Shown: positions 42,434 to 52,434, counted from the stretch's first letter. The stretch: 64,000 bases of DNA from Roseovarius nitratireducens (GCF_002925845.1 NZ_PDNI01000017.1:62001-126000), one strand, 5' to 3'. Translations and numbers: made by a program. Notes: generated from the letters alone by a model not told the origin.

Positions 42434-43108
42434 CTACCCTCTGAGGTCGAGCACCTCGTCGAGCGCCGCCCGCGTGGTGCGGAAGCGGTTGGCGGGGTGG
42501 TCCGGATCGGGTCGCCCGAACGAGATCGCGCACAGGATCAGCCGCGTTTCCGGCAGGTCGAAATGCGCGCGGATGAATGGCGCATAGGCCGCCACCGAGG
42601 CCTGCGCGATACTGCCCACGCCCAGGGCCGTCGCCGCCAGCATGAAGGCGGTTACGAACCCGCCCGTGTCCATCGCGCCGTAGGGGCCCAGCGCGGCCTC
42701 GGAATGCACGATGGCCACGTGCGGCGCGCCGAAAAGGCGATAGTTCTCCATGCTTTGCTCGGCCCGCGCGGCGCGATCCTCGCGGGCGATACCCACCGCC
42801 TCGTAGAGTTGCAGCCCGCATTCGCGCCGCCGTGCGCCATGCGCTCCCGGATAGCGCTCGGGCCACGGCAGGTCGGGGCTTGGCGTGTCATTGTGCACGG
42901 CGTCAAGCAACGCGCGGCGGAACCGCTCGGTCTGCGCCCCGCGCGTCACCGTCACCTGCCAGGGCTGCGCGTTGCACCACGAGGGCGCGCGGCCCGCCGC
43001 CTGCACGATGCGCGCGATCACCTCGTCCTCCACCGGGTCGGACAGGAAGGCCCGGCAGGAATGGCGCGCGTCCAGCAGGCCGCGCAGCGTGTCGAATTGG
43101 TCTGTCAT
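42434..43108 (-). CDS. nitroreductase family protein
   Basis: A 224-residue FMN-dependent oxidoreductase. The flavin-binding start (LLDARHSCRAFLSDPVEDEV) and PSWCNAQPWQVTVTRG, plus the C-terminal GVGSIAQASVAAYAPFIR, fit the NfsA/NfsB superfamily. It is last in the TelA/XpaC operon, its start overlapping the preceding 59-residue gene by 4 bp (ATGA), so it may detoxify or reduce a compound connected with that stress response. Confidence 0.85.
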   Translation of the reverse strand: MTDQFDTLRGLLDARHSCRAFLSDPVEDEVIARIVQAAGRAPSWCNAQPWQVTVTRGAQTERFRRALLDAVHNDTPSPDLPWPERYPGAHGARRRECGLQLYEAVGIAREDRAARAEQSMENYRLFGAPHVAIVHSEAALGPYGAMDTGGFVTAFMLAATALGVGSIAQASVAAYAPFIRAHFDLPETRLILCAISFGRPDPDHPANRFRTTRAALDEVLDLRG

Positions 43109-43284
43109 GCGGGATCCTCTGTGCCCGGCCGGGTGTCCGAGAGGCGACCGCCCCCGGGCCACGGGTTCTCGGGATCGAACATAGGCATGGATTGCCCGGC
43201 GATCCATGCCCGACCGGTGATGACCTCGCGCGCCGCGCCGTCGGCATGGGCGCGGGTAATCTTGATCGCCAGGGATGTGCGCAT
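43105..43284 (-). CDS. 59-residue protein in the TelA/SPFH operon
   Basis: A short gene translationally coupled on both sides: its ATG (43284-43282) shares a base with the stop of the zinc-ribbon gene and its TGA overlaps the nitroreductase start. It starts MRTSLAIKITRAHADGA and ends in a proline- and glycine-rich tail. It has no signal or membrane helix and I do not recognise it. The double overlap argues strongly that it is translated. Confidence 0.65.
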   Translation of the reverse strand: MRTSLAIKITRAHADGAAREVITGRAWIAGQSMPMFDPENPWPGGGRLSDTRPGTEDPA

Positions 43285-44405
43285 CAGAACCCGCCCTGTT
43301 CGAGCGCCACCAGGTAGCCGATCCCGCCGGCCACCGCCGCGCCGATCACCACGGCGACCGCGATCTTCCACGCCGACCACGGCCGCTCGCCCTGCACCCG
43401 GCCGGTGCGGGCGTTGACCACGAACCTGTAGGTTCGTCCCCTGAACCTGTAGGCTGCGAGCCAGACCGGCAGCAGGATGTGCTTGAAGGTGGTGTCCCGC
43501 ACCTCGGTGTCGATGTCATGGATGCGTTGCCGGTCGCCGCCGATATCGAACCGAACGTCCCGGGCGATGATCGCGTCCATCTTATCGCGCGCCTGCGCGA
43601 ATCCTTGTTCTAGATCAACGCTGTATCCCTCGGCGCGAAACCCCGCGAGGTACTCCGGCGCGTAAGGAACCAGCGCCGACAGGTCCCACGGCTCCAGCGC
43701 GTCGGTATAGCGTTTCGGCAAGGCGGTGGACGCAAGCACCAGCACATCGTCGAAGAACCGCGCCACCCGCCCCGATACCGCCCTCCACCTAACCTTAGCA
43801 ACCTGAATTTGCTGGCGTTTTCCGTTTCTCGTGACAGTGCGTGTCTCGTAGTAGACGGTGCCACGCTCGCCGCGGTACTGTGACTTGGTGTCGGCGTCGA
43901 AGGTCCAGTAGGGCACGTAAATGCCCTGCATTTTCCGGCCCTTGCGGGCGTAGTCCTGCAACCCGTTCGGCGCGAACCACAGCCGCCCCAGCCAGTCGCT
44001 CATCGCTTTGCGGGCCTGCTCTTCGCCCAGCGAAAAAGGCAACAATGCCCGTGGCTTGATATGCCGGTGCGTGCCGGTATCGGTGACCACCGGCGAGGCG
44101 CAGAACGGGCATTCGGTGGCGTGGGTGTCGGTGCCCAGCTCCACCTGCGCGCCGCAGCTTGTGCAGGTGGTGACGCGGGTCTCCTCCATCTCCTGCGCGG
44201 GGAGTTGGTCGCCCAGCGCGGCGGCGAAATCGAGTTCCCTGATGCCACCCTGCCAGGGTCCGCCGGTCTCGATCCCGGCGACGTCGCCGCAGTGATCGCA
44301 GATCAGCCGGTCGCCGCCCGGATCATAGCGGTAATCCGCCCCGCAGCTGGCGCAGGGGAAGCGATGTTTGATCTCGACAGGGGCAGGCGGCGGGGTATCT
44401 GACAT
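43284..44405 (-). CDS. two-zinc-ribbon protein with C-terminal membrane helix (YdjG-like)
   Basis: A 373-residue protein with two TFIIB-type zinc ribbons: C18/C21/C36/C39 and C81/C84/C99/C102. The middle has a conserved YVPYWTFDAD and PVWLAAYRFRGRTYRFVVN, and a C-terminal helix (VAVVIGAAVAGGIGYLV) anchors it. Such proteins are sometimes named after primosomal PriA fragments but lack helicase motifs. In Bacillus subtilis a comparable zinc-ribbon protein is encoded with an SPFH protein in the stress operon ydjFGHI. Confidence 0.75.
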   Translation of the reverse strand: MSDTPPPAPVEIKHRFPCASCGADYRYDPGGDRLICDHCGDVAGIETGGPWQGGIRELDFAAALGDQLPAQEMEETRVTTCTSCGAQVELGTDTHATECPFCASPVVTDTGTHRHIKPRALLPFSLGEEQARKAMSDWLGRLWFAPNGLQDYARKGRKMQGIYVPYWTFDADTKSQYRGERGTVYYETRTVTRNGKRQQIQVAKVRWRAVSGRVARFFDDVLVLASTALPKRYTDALEPWDLSALVPYAPEYLAGFRAEGYSVDLEQGFAQARDKMDAIIARDVRFDIGGDRQRIHDIDTEVRDTTFKHILLPVWLAAYRFRGRTYRFVVNARTGRVQGERPWSAWKIAVAVVIGAAVAGGIGYLVALEQGGF

Positions 44406-44495
44406 GGGGCTTTCAGAAGATTTATGGAACAATTCCAGGGTGATACGGCGCAGAGTTCAGGCGCCCATGGCGCGCGCTGAGGCCGCGTAGAGCAA

Positions 44496-44588
44496 TCACA
44501 GCCATGTCGTCAGCCCGCCATCACGACGCATCAACAGCAGGCGCGCGGCAGTGAACTCGTGCAGGGTAATGGTCGCGCGGCGGCGCAT
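44496..44588 (-). CDS. possible 30-residue peptide
   Basis: A short frame five bases after the SPFH stop, starting MRRRATITLHEFTAARLLLM and ending at 44496. It keeps some codon GC bias but has no clear ribosome site; it may be chance. It occupies the 187-bp gap before the zinc-ribbon gene. Confidence 0.2.
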   Translation of the reverse strand: MRRRATITLHEFTAARLLLMRRDGGLTTWL

Positions 44589-44592
44589 CTGC

Positions 44593-45711
44593 TCAGGCGC
44601 CCGGCGGCGGGGGCGGCATGACGGTGAAGAGCTGCGCCAGTTCGGCGACGTCCTCGGCGCGCTTCCAGCCATCCTGCCCGGCGGTCCAGACGAGCGTGTC
44701 GCGCGTCAGGCCGCCCTCGGTCACCATGCGCCCCAGCCGTGCCTTGGAATAGGGGCCGTGGGTCTGGCCGCCCTCGGCGATGTGCCAGACATGTTCGACA
44801 GGCGGGGGCGGCGGGGCTGCCGGCGCCTGTTCTTGTGCGGGACGTGCGCCCCATGGCCCCTGATCGGCCATCTGCTGCGCCATCGCCATGCCCATTCCCA
44901 TGCCAAGACCCGCGCCAATGCCGCCGCCTCCGCTCGGGTTCTTGGCCGCCGCGGTCATCGCCTCGGCAGTCGAATACTGGGTGAAGCGCGACAGGTCGCC
45001 CGCGATCCCCATCGAGGTGCGTTTGTCGAGCGCTGCTTCAACAGTGGGCGGCAAAGATATGTTTTCAATGTAGAATTCCGGGATTTCCAGTCCATATTCC
45101 GCCACGATTCCGGTGATCTCTCCGGCCACCAGTTTGCCCAGGTCGCGCGTGTTGGCCGCCATGTCGAGCACCGGGATGCCGCTTCCTGCGATGATGCGGC
45201 TGAACGCCTGCACGATGATGTTGCGGATCTGGTAGCTGATCTCGTCCATGGTGAATTCGCCGTCGGTGCCGACGATTTCGGAGAGGAACTTGGCCGGTTC
45301 CGACACGCGCACGGTATACGTGCCATAGGCGCGGATGCGGGTGGGGCCGAATTCCGGGTCGCGCAGCATGATCGGGTTCTTGGTGCCCCATTTCAGATTG
45401 GTGAACCGCGTCGTGGCGATGAAGTAGATTTCCGACTTGAACGGCGAGCGAAAGCCATGATCCCAGTGCTGGAGCGAGGTCATCACCGGCATGTTGTTGG
45501 TTTCCAGCATGTAGAGACCGGGGGTGAAAACGTCCGCCAACTGCCCCTCGTGGACGAACACGGCGGCCTGCCCCTCGCGCACGGTGAGCTTGGCGCCGTA
45601 CTTGATCTCGTGGCCCTCGCGCTCGAACCGCCAGACCATCGTGTCGCGCGTGTCGTCGGTCCAGTGGATGACGTCGATGAACTGGCCGGAGAGGAAATCG
45701 AAGATGGGCAT
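44593..45711 (-). CDS. SPFH-domain protein with C-terminal GYF_2 domain
   Basis: A 372-residue protein of the SPFH/Band 7 (YdjI, virion-core-like) group. The N-terminal SPFH domain runs from FLSGQFIDVIHW through FYIENISLPPTVEAALDKR; a glycine-rich linker (NPSGGGGIGAGLGMGMGMA) leads to a proline-rich segment and a GYF_2 domain (VWHIAEGGQTHGPYSKARLG). There is no membrane helix, so it may attach to membranes peripherally. AAGGAG precedes the ATG at 45711. SPFH proteins of this kind work with stress-response membrane proteins. Confidence 0.85.
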   Translation of the reverse strand: MPIFDFLSGQFIDVIHWTDDTRDTMVWRFEREGHEIKYGAKLTVREGQAAVFVHEGQLADVFTPGLYMLETNNMPVMTSLQHWDHGFRSPFKSEIYFIATTRFTNLKWGTKNPIMLRDPEFGPTRIRAYGTYTVRVSEPAKFLSEIVGTDGEFTMDEISYQIRNIIVQAFSRIIAGSGIPVLDMAANTRDLGKLVAGEITGIVAEYGLEIPEFYIENISLPPTVEAALDKRTSMGIAGDLSRFTQYSTAEAMTAAAKNPSGGGGIGAGLGMGMGMAMAQQMADQGPWGARPAQEQAPAAPPPPPVEHVWHIAEGGQTHGPYSKARLGRMVTEGGLTRDTLVWTAGQDGWKRAEDVAELAQLFTVMPPPPPGA

Positions 45712-45736
45712 ATGGGAAGGCTCCTTTGCGAACGGG

Positions 45737-46681
45737 TCAGACCGGCCCCGCCTGCCATTCATCCAGCAGGCGGCGGAGGATGGGGCGGGCTTCGTCTGGG
45801 GTCATGCCGGGGGTGAGGTCTGGATGGTAAAGCAGGCGCAGCAGCATTTCGTCATGGGTGGTCAGCCACGCGAACTCGTCATCGTCGTTGAAGATCGAGG
45901 GTCGCGCGCGGGGACTGTCATTGGCCAATCCCAGCCCCTGCGCCAGCTCCTCGTGGAAGCACGATTCGCGCATGAGTGGCGGGTGTTCGGCGCGGACCCA
46001 GGCGATTGCGAGATCGTAGGTATACGGGTTGCCCCGCTCTGAGAAGGCCACGACGAGGCAATGGATGCTGCGCGGCATGTCGCGAAAGACGCCAAGGGTT
46101 GCCGCGTCGATATCGGGGGCGAGGGCGCGCACGCGGGCGAGACCATCGGCGCGGTCGTCCTCGCCCATGACCAGAACGTGGAAGTTGGCCCCGCGGCGCA
46201 CCATCGAGACCGGATGGCGCGCTGCCTCTGCTAGCCGCTTGACATAGTCGTCGAGCGTGGCGCGATCCGCCGCGCGCTGTTCGTCGGGCACCGAGGTGCC
46301 GAATTCCATCCCGACGCGCACCGGCGACGTCCATTTCCGCAGGCCCCCGGCGCGGCCCGAGGACGAGCGAAATCCGGCACCGGGCGCGTATTCGTCGAAG
46401 AATACGATACGCTCGAAATTGCGCATCAGATCGGTGTCGGTAAAGGGCGTGTCGGGCCCGCCGCCATCGACACGCAGGAGGCCACGACCCTTGAGGTCGC
46501 GCTCGGTGCGCGCGTAATGAGCGACGAGTGCCTTGCTGCGGGCAGACGGGCCGTCGTCGCCTTGGGGGGGCGGACGCGGGGCGGAGGGTGCGGGCGCATC
46601 AGGCACCGGCATGTCGCAGGCCGATAGCGCCAGCGCCAGCACCAGCCCCGCGAGGACGCGCAGCCCTTGTCCCGCCGTCAT
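45737..46681 (-). CDS. DUF2927 lipoprotein
   Basis: A 314-residue predicted lipoprotein: lipobox LALSACDMP ends the signal peptide, followed by a proline-rich linker and a DUF2927 domain (TDLMRNFERIVFFDEY; SIHCLVVAFSERG; ESCFHEELAQGLGLAND). The HEELAQ segment resembles the HExxH zinc motif of metalloproteases but lacks the second histidine, so peptidase activity is doubtful. It starts 7 bp after the TelA gene stop. The envelope location fits with the stress operon. Confidence 0.78.
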   Translation of the reverse strand: MTAGQGLRVLAGLVLALALSACDMPVPDAPAPSAPRPPPQGDDGPSARSKALVAHYARTERDLKGRGLLRVDGGGPDTPFTDTDLMRNFERIVFFDEYAPGAGFRSSSGRAGGLRKWTSPVRVGMEFGTSVPDEQRAADRATLDDYVKRLAEAARHPVSMVRRGANFHVLVMGEDDRADGLARVRALAPDIDAATLGVFRDMPRSIHCLVVAFSERGNPYTYDLAIAWVRAEHPPLMRESCFHEELAQGLGLANDSPRARPSIFNDDDEFAWLTTHDEMLLRLLYHPDLTPGMTPDEARPILRRLLDEWQAGPV

Positions 46682-46688
46682 CGCCGCC

Positions 46689-47888
46689 TCAACCCTTCGG
46701 CACGGCGGTTGCGGCGGTGTCGCCCACCCCGTCGCCCCGCGACTTGGCCGAGGCGAGCGTGTCGCGCAGTTCGGCCTCCATTTTCTTGAGGTCTTCCTCG
46801 GCACGGGCGCGTTTCGCCTTGCCCTCGTCGGCGATGGTGAGGCTTTCCTCGATGGTGCCGATGAGATCGGCATTGGCCTGTTTCACCGCTTCAATGTCGA
46901 ACACGCCGCGCTCCATCTCCTGCCGGATCATCTTGTTGCTCTCGCGCAGGTTGGCGGCGTTGGCGGTCAGCAGCTCGTTGGTGAGGTCGTTGGCGTCGCG
47001 CACCGCCGTCGCGGCCTCGGCCGAGCGTTGTATGGTGACCGCCTGCGCCAGTTGGGTTTCCCACAGCGGCACGGTGTTGACGAGGGTGGAGTTGATCTTG
47101 GTCACAAGCGACTTGTCGTTTTCCTGCACCAGCCGGATCGAGGGCAGGGATTGCATGGTCACCTGGCGGGTGAGTTTCAGGTCGTGCACCCTGCGTTCGA
47201 GGTCGTCGCGGGCGGCGCGCAGGTCGCGCAACTCCTGTGCCTTCATCACCTGGGCGTTTTCCGGCGCGGCCTCCATCTCGGCCTCCTTGGCCGGGATGTC
47301 CTTGCCGTCCAGATCCTTGAGCTTGGCCTCGCCCGCCGCGATGTAGAGCGCCAGTTCGTCATAGAAGGCGAGCGTCTTCTCGTAGAGCATGTCGAGCGAC
47401 TTTATATCCTTCAGCAGGGCATGCTCGTGGCCAAGCAGGCTCTCGGTGATGCGGTCGATCTGGCCCTGTACCTCTTCGTAGCGGGCGGTGAACTTGGCGA
47501 ACGGCGCGGCGCGGCCCAGCAGTTTTTCCCACCAGGACCGGTCGCGCCGCACGTCCAGTTCGGAGACCGAAAAACCGCGGATCGTGGTGACGATGCCGCG
47601 CAAGGAGTCACCCGCCGGGCCCACGTCCTTGTTGCGCACGCCTTGCAGCATGGATTGCGAGATTTCCTGCAATTCCGCCTGTGCCGCCGAGCCGAAAGAG
47701 ACGATGGACTGTGTGTCGGCCATGTCGATCTCGGCCATGCGGCGCGCGATCTCGGCGCTCTGGGTTGCATCGGCCTTCTCCAGCGGAACGATGGCATTGG
47801 CATCCGTGGGTTCGGGCAGCACCGCGCGGCTCACGGATTCGATATCGGCGAGCACGGCCTCGGCCTTTTGGCGGGTGGCGTCTGACAT
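46689..47888 (-). CDS. toxic anion resistance protein (TelA family)
   Basis: A 399-residue, almost entirely helical protein of the TelA/KlaA family, with no membrane helices. The core LLGRAAPFAKFTARYEEVQG and SIRLVQENDKSLVTKINSTL, and MERGVFDIEAVKQANADLI, are diagnostic. Originally linked to tellurite resistance, the family seems to act in envelope stress. In Bacillus the TelA homologue yaaN is beside xpaC, as here. Confidence 0.9.
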   Translation of the reverse strand: MSDATRQKAEAVLADIESVSRAVLPEPTDANAIVPLEKADATQSAEIARRMAEIDMADTQSIVSFGSAAQAELQEISQSMLQGVRNKDVGPAGDSLRGIVTTIRGFSVSELDVRRDRSWWEKLLGRAAPFAKFTARYEEVQGQIDRITESLLGHEHALLKDIKSLDMLYEKTLAFYDELALYIAAGEAKLKDLDGKDIPAKEAEMEAAPENAQVMKAQELRDLRAARDDLERRVHDLKLTRQVTMQSLPSIRLVQENDKSLVTKINSTLVNTVPLWETQLAQAVTIQRSAEAATAVRDANDLTNELLTANAANLRESNKMIRQEMERGVFDIEAVKQANADLIGTIEESLTIADEGKAKRARAEEDLKKMEAELRDTLASAKSRGDGVGDTAATAVPKG

Positions 47889-47899
47889 GGGGGATCCTC

Positions 47900-48796
47900 T
47901 TAAGCTGTCTCTGTGGTCTCAAGATGCACGCCCTCGCGCTCGAGTCGGTCGCGCAGCACCTCGATCTCGATATCGAGATCGGTACTGCTGCCGGCCATGA
48001 GCGCGCGGGTCTTGGCGGTGAAATTCTGTTCGAGGTCCGAGAGCAGCACGAGGTACTTCTCGCGCGCCTGCGGGTTCGGGGCGCGGGTGGCGAGATCGGC
48101 GTATTTCGCCGAGGCGTCGCGCGCACCCATCAGGTAGACGCTGAGATACTTACGCGCCGCCGTCAGGTCGCGCGGGTCGTCCTCGACGGTGCGCAGCATG
48201 TCGCGCACCGTGACCTGGAACCGCTCCAACCGCGCCTCGAGGTCGCGGTCGCGGGTGGCGGCGATGGCCTGGGTCATGGCGCGCAGGTAGTCCTCGGCCC
48301 GATCCACCACGCGCGCCACGCGGTCGCTTTGAAAGCTGTCGATGCCCTCGGCGGACTTGTCGCGCAGCGGGTCGGGGCCGAAGGCCAGCAGGTGCAGGGC
48401 CATCCCCGCCACTGCATAGATCGCGGGCTCGGCCACGCCGCCGCCCGCGGCATGGGCGGCCACGGCAAGCCCCACGCCGGTGAGGGCTGCGCCGAAGATC
48501 TTGCGCGGGATGGCGGGCCGACGGGCGATGCGGCGCGCATCATAGGCTTCCTCGGCGCGCAGCCCCTCGCGGGTGAGCCAGGCCGCCAGCAGCAGAATCC
48601 CGAGGGCGACGAGGTTGAGCGCCATCTCGACCGGACCGCCGAGAAAGGCACGAAAGGCCAGCGGCAAAGGTGCAATGAACAGCATGTTGACGCGACCGCC
48701 GACGCGCGTGCGCCGCGCGCCGCGATAGCCGCCGCGCGGTGGCGGGGCGGTGTCGCTCCGGTCGGGACTGTGTCTGCCGCCGTAGCGCTGCGCCAT
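47900..48796 (-). CDS. XpaC family membrane-associated protein
   Basis: A 298-residue protein named after 5-bromo-4-chloroindolyl-phosphate hydrolysis, though XpaC is probably not an enzyme. After a basic N-terminus come hydrophobic segments (VEMALNLVALGILLLAAWLT; a second at about 100-130, VGLAVAAHAAGGGV), then a helical C-terminal region (RVARVVDRAEDYLRAMTQAI). The ATG at 48796 shares its first base with the stop of a 27-residue gene. TelA follows 11 bp later. Confidence 0.85.
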   Translation of the reverse strand: MAQRYGGRHSPDRSDTAPPPRGGYRGARRTRVGGRVNMLFIAPLPLAFRAFLGGPVEMALNLVALGILLLAAWLTREGLRAEEAYDARRIARRPAIPRKIFGAALTGVGLAVAAHAAGGGVAEPAIYAVAGMALHLLAFGPDPLRDKSAEGIDSFQSDRVARVVDRAEDYLRAMTQAIAATRDRDLEARLERFQVTVRDMLRTVEDDPRDLTAARKYLSVYLMGARDASAKYADLATRAPNPQAREKYLVLLSDLEQNFTAKTRALMAGSSTDLDIEIEVLRDRLEREGVHLETTETA

Positions 48797-48879
48797 CACA
48801 CGCCCCCCGCCACCGCCACGAAGGCGATGAGCGCCACCAGCAGGAAGAACGCCAGTTTCTGTAACCCGGTATCGCTCAT
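48796..48879 (-). CDS. 27-residue single-pass membrane peptide
   Basis: A very short gene that the usual gene callers would miss: ATG 48879-48877, stop 48798-48796, sharing one base with the XpaC start (TGATG). The product starts MSDTGLQKLAFFLLVALI and is one hydrophobic helix ending AVAGGV. GAGAGG precedes it. Coupling to XpaC and an uninterrupted helix argue for a real membrane peptide at the head of the operon. Confidence 0.55.
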   Translation of the reverse strand: MSDTGLQKLAFFLLVALIAFVAVAGGV

Positions 48880-48957
48880 GCACCCTCTCATGCCGCCCTG
48901 CGGCAAACTTAGGCGATGGGGGGCGGGGGCGCTAGGGGGAAGATTGGCGGACCGGCC

Positions 48958-51900
48958 TCAGCCGCGCGCGACCTGGCGGTCCGATTTCGCCTTCTTCTTT
49001 TCGCCCACCACCTTTTCGGCGAGATCGCGGGCGATGGCGAAGGCGCCGCGGACCCGGTCGGCCTCGCCCTTCCAGTCGCGGCGCACGACGATCTTGTTGT
49101 CGCGGACCTTGGCCAGCCCCTTCTGGTCCTGGATGAATTCCACCAGCCCCTGCGGCGAGGCGAACTTGTCGTTGTGGAACTGGATCGTCGCACCCTTGGG
49201 CCCGCCGTCGAGCTTGGCGATACCCGCGCGCTTGCACATCGCCTTGATGCGCATGACCAGCATGAGCAGGTTTACCTCGCGGGGCAGGGGGCCGAAGCGG
49301 TCGATCATCTCGGCGGCGAAGCCTTCGAGATCGACCTTGCTCTCCATCCCGCTGAGACGGCGGTAGAGGCCGAGGCGCACGTCGAGATCGGGCACGTAAT
49401 CCTCGGGGATGAGGACCGGCACGCCAAGGTTGATTTGCGGGGCCCATTGGCCGTCGTCGTCGGGCAGGCCCGTGGCCTCGCCCGAGCGGATGCGCGCGAT
49501 CGCCTCTTCCAGCATGGACTGATAAAGTTCGAACCCGACGTCGCGCATCTGGCCCGACTGTTCCTCGCCCAACAGGTTGCCCGCGCCGCGGATGTCGAGA
49601 TCCTGGGAGGCCAGCGTGAAGCCCGCGCCGAGCGTGTCGAGGCTGCTGAGCACGCGCAGGCGCTTCTCGGCCCCCGGTGTCAGCGGCGCGCGCGGCTTGG
49701 TCGTGAGGTAGGCATAGGCGCGGGCCTTGGAACGGCCCACCCGGCCACGGATCTGGTAGAGTTGCGCCAGCCCGAACATGTCGGCCCGGTGGATGATCAT
49801 GGTGTTGGCGGTGGGGATGTCGAGCCCGGATTCGACGATGGTGGTGGCCAGCAGCACGTCGTACTTGCCGTCGTAAAAGGCGTTCATCCGCTGGTCCAGT
49901 TCTCCAGCCGCCATCTGACCGTGGGCCACGACATAGGAAACCTCGGGCACCTGATTGGCGAGGAAATCCTCGATCTCGGGCAGGTCCTTGATGCGGGGCA
50001 CCACGAAGAAGGACTGCCCGCCCCGGTAATGCTCGCGCAAGAGCGCCTCGCGCACGGTGACGGTGTCGAACTCGGACACGTAGGTGCGGATCGACAGGCG
50101 ATCCACCGGCGGCGTGCCGATGATCGACAGATCGCGAACCCCGGAGAGCGACAATTGCAGCGTGCGCGGGATCGGGGTGGCGGTGAGCGTCAGAACATGC
50201 ACATCCGAGCGCATCTGCTTGAGCCGTTCCTTGTGCGCCACGCCAAAGCGCTGTTCCTCGTCGATGATGAGCAGGCCGAGGTTCTGGAACCGCACGCTTT
50301 TTGCGAGGAGAGCGTGGGTGCCCACCACGATATCGGCGGTGCCCTTTGCCATCGCCTCGCGGGTGCGGGTGGCGTCGCGTTGCGATACGAACCGTGACAA
50401 CGCGTGGACCGACAGCGGGAACCCGCGGAACCGCTCGGCGAATTCCTTGTAGTGCTGGCGCGCGAGCAGGGTGGTGGGCGCGATCACCGCGACCTGCTGC
50501 CCCGCCATCGCGGCGGCAAAGGCCGCGCGCATCGCCACCTCGGTCTTGCCGAAGCCCACGTCGCCGCAGATGAGCCGGTCCATCGGACGCCCAGCCTCGA
50601 GATCGGAGAGCACATCCTCGATGGCACGAAGCTGGTCCTCGGTTTCCTGATAGGGGAAGCGTGCCGCGAAGGCCTCCCACGCGTGGGGCTCGGCGGCGAT
50701 GACGGGGGCGCGGCGCAATTCGCGCTCGGCGGCCACGCGGATGAGCCGATCGGCCATCTCGCGGATGCGCTGTTTGAGCTTGGCCTTCTTGGCCTGCCAC
50801 GCGCCACCGCCAAGACGGTCGAGCAGCCCCTCTTCGTGACCGTAGCGCGACAGCAGTTCGATATTCTCGACTGGCAGGTAGAGCCTTGATCCTTCGGCAT
50901 ATTCAAGCACGAGGCATTCATGTGCTGCACCCGCCGCAGTGACCACCTCGAGCCCCAGATAGCGGCCGATCCCGTGATCCACATGCACGACAAGGTCGCC
51001 CTGCGACAGCGCCTGTGCTTCGGTCAGGAAATTCTCGGCCCGCCGCTTGCGCCGGGCCCCGCGGATGAGCCGGTCGCCCAGCACGTCCTGTTCGGAGATC
51101 ACGGTGAGCGACGGCGCTTCGAAGCCCTGCTCGAGCGGCCAGACCGCGAGGTGCAGCCCGTGGCGGCCCAGCCCGCCCGCGTCGCGGATGCCGGTCGCGC
51201 CGATCAGCCCCTCGTCGGACAAGAGCCCCTCGATGCGTTCACGCGCGCCCTCGGACCAGCACGCGACGAGCACCGATCCGGCCTCCATACGGTCCTCGAC
51301 GTGATCTTTCAGGACGCTGAAAAGGTTTACCTTTTCCTGCTGCCGTTCGGGGGCAAAGTTGCGCCCGATGCGGCCGCCCGCGTCGATCACGCCCGGCCCC
51401 GTGGGTCGTGGCAGCGCCGAGAACTGCAGCACCCGCCGTGCGCCGGTCGCGTCCTGCCAGGCGTTGTCGTCGAGGTATAGCTCCTCTGGCGGGACCGGGT
51501 GATAGACCGCTTCGCCGCGTGCCTTCTGACCCTGAGCGTGGCAGCGCGCCTCGTACTGGTCTCGAACCGCCTCCCACCGCGCGGCGCGCGCGGCGTTGGC
51601 CTGGTCGTCGAGGGTGATGGCGGCATCGGGGAGGTAGTCGAACAGCGTCTCGAGCCGCTCGTGAAAGAGCGGCAGCCAGTGTTCGGCGCCGGCCGGCTTG
51701 CGCCCGGCGCTGACGGATTCGTAGAGCGGATCGTCGGCCACGCTGGTGCCGAAGGCGATGCGGTAATTCTGCCGGAAGCGGCGGATCGCGGTCTCGTCCA
51801 GGATCACCTCGGAGACGGGGGCAAGCTCGACGCGGGCAAGCTTTTCGGTGGTGCGCTGCGAGGCGGGATCGAAACGGCGCACCCCGTCGAGCACGTCGCC

Positions 51901-52434
51901 GAAGAGGTCGAGCCGCACCGGCCCCGCCTCGCCGGGCGGGTAGATGTCGATGATACCGCCACGCAGGGCGTAATCGCCAGGCTCTGTCACGGTGGGGGCC
52001 TGCACGAAGCCCATGCGCACGAGGAAGTCGCGCAACGCCTTTTCGTCGATGCGCTCGCCCACCTCCGCCGCGAAGGCGCTCTCGCGCAGGACATCGCGTG
52101 CCGGGAGGCGCTGTGTTGCGGCGTTGAGCGTGGTCAGAAGCACGAATCGCTGCGGCATTCCGTGTACCAGCCCGGCCAGCGTCGCCATCCGCGCCGCCGA
52201 AATCTCGGCATTGGGCGAGATACGGTCATAGGGCAGGCAATCCCAGCCGGGAAAGCGGATAACCGGCATGTCGGGGGCGAAGAAGGCGAGCGCCGCGGCC
52301 ATCGCCGCCATCCGCTTGTCGTCGCGTGCGACATGGATCACCGGGCCCTCACGCGCCGACACCTCGCCCAGCACGAGCCGCGCGTCGTACCCCTCGGGCG
52401 CGCCGCCCACGGTGATATGGCTGGCCGCTCCCAT
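48958..52434 (-). CDS. mfd: transcription-repair coupling factor
   Basis: A 1158-residue Mfd that displaces stalled RNA polymerase and recruits UvrA. In order it has the UvrB-homology N-terminal module ([20 protein letters not shown]), the RNA polymerase-interacting domain ([20 protein letters not shown]), the RecG-like helicase domain ([18 protein letters not shown] Walker [33 protein letters not shown]) and the TRCF C-terminal domain. I start at [20 protein letters not shown] (52434); longer frames are antisense-like. Length is normal. Confidence 0.96.
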   Translation of the reverse strand: MGAASHITVGGAPEGYDARLVLGEVSAREGPVIHVARDDKRMAAMAAALAFFAPDMPVIRFPGWDCLPYDRISPNAEISAARMATLAGLVHGMPQRFVLLTTLNAATQRLPARDVLRESAFAAEVGERIDEKALRDFLVRMGFVQAPTVTEPGDYALRGGIIDIYPPGEAGPVRLDLFGDVLDGVRRFDPASQRTTEKLARVELAPVSEVILDETAIRRFRQNYRIAFGTSVADDPLYESVSAGRKPAGAEHWLPLFHERLETLFDYLPDAAITLDDQANAARAARWEAVRDQYEARCHAQGQKARGEAVYHPVPPEELYLDDNAWQDATGARRVLQFSALPRPTGPGVIDAGGRIGRNFAPERQQEKVNLFSVLKDHVEDRMEAGSVLVACWSEGARERIEGLLSDEGLIGATGIRDAGGLGRHGLHLAVWPLEQGFEAPSLTVISEQDVLGDRLIRGARRKRRAENFLTEAQALSQGDLVVHVDHGIGRYLGLEVVTAAGAAHECLVLEYAEGSRLYLPVENIELLSRYGHEEGLLDRLGGGAWQAKKAKLKQRIREMADRLIRVAAERELRRAPVIAAEPHAWEAFAARFPYQETEDQLRAIEDVLSDLEAGRPMDRLICGDVGFGKTEVAMRAAFAAAMAGQQVAVIAPTTLLARQHYKEFAERFRGFPLSVHALSRFVSQRDATRTREAMAKGTADIVVGTHALLAKSVRFQNLGLLIIDEEQRFGVAHKERLKQMRSDVHVLTLTATPIPRTLQLSLSGVRDLSIIGTPPVDRLSIRTYVSEFDTVTVREALLREHYRGGQSFFVVPRIKDLPEIEDFLANQVPEVSYVVAHGQMAAGELDQRMNAFYDGKYDVLLATTIVESGLDIPTANTMIIHRADMFGLAQLYQIRGRVGRSKARAYAYLTTKPRAPLTPGAEKRLRVLSSLDTLGAGFTLASQDLDIRGAGNLLGEEQSGQMRDVGFELYQSMLEEAIARIRSGEATGLPDDDGQWAPQINLGVPVLIPEDYVPDLDVRLGLYRRLSGMESKVDLEGFAAEMIDRFGPLPREVNLLMLVMRIKAMCKRAGIAKLDGGPKGATIQFHNDKFASPQGLVEFIQDQKGLAKVRDNKIVVRRDWKGEADRVRGAFAIARDLAEKVVGEKKKAKSDRQVARG

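Noticed and set aside
44551-50397. Long plus-strand frames across the TelA operon and mfd
   Set aside because: Antisense shadows of minus-strand genes with well-defined families.
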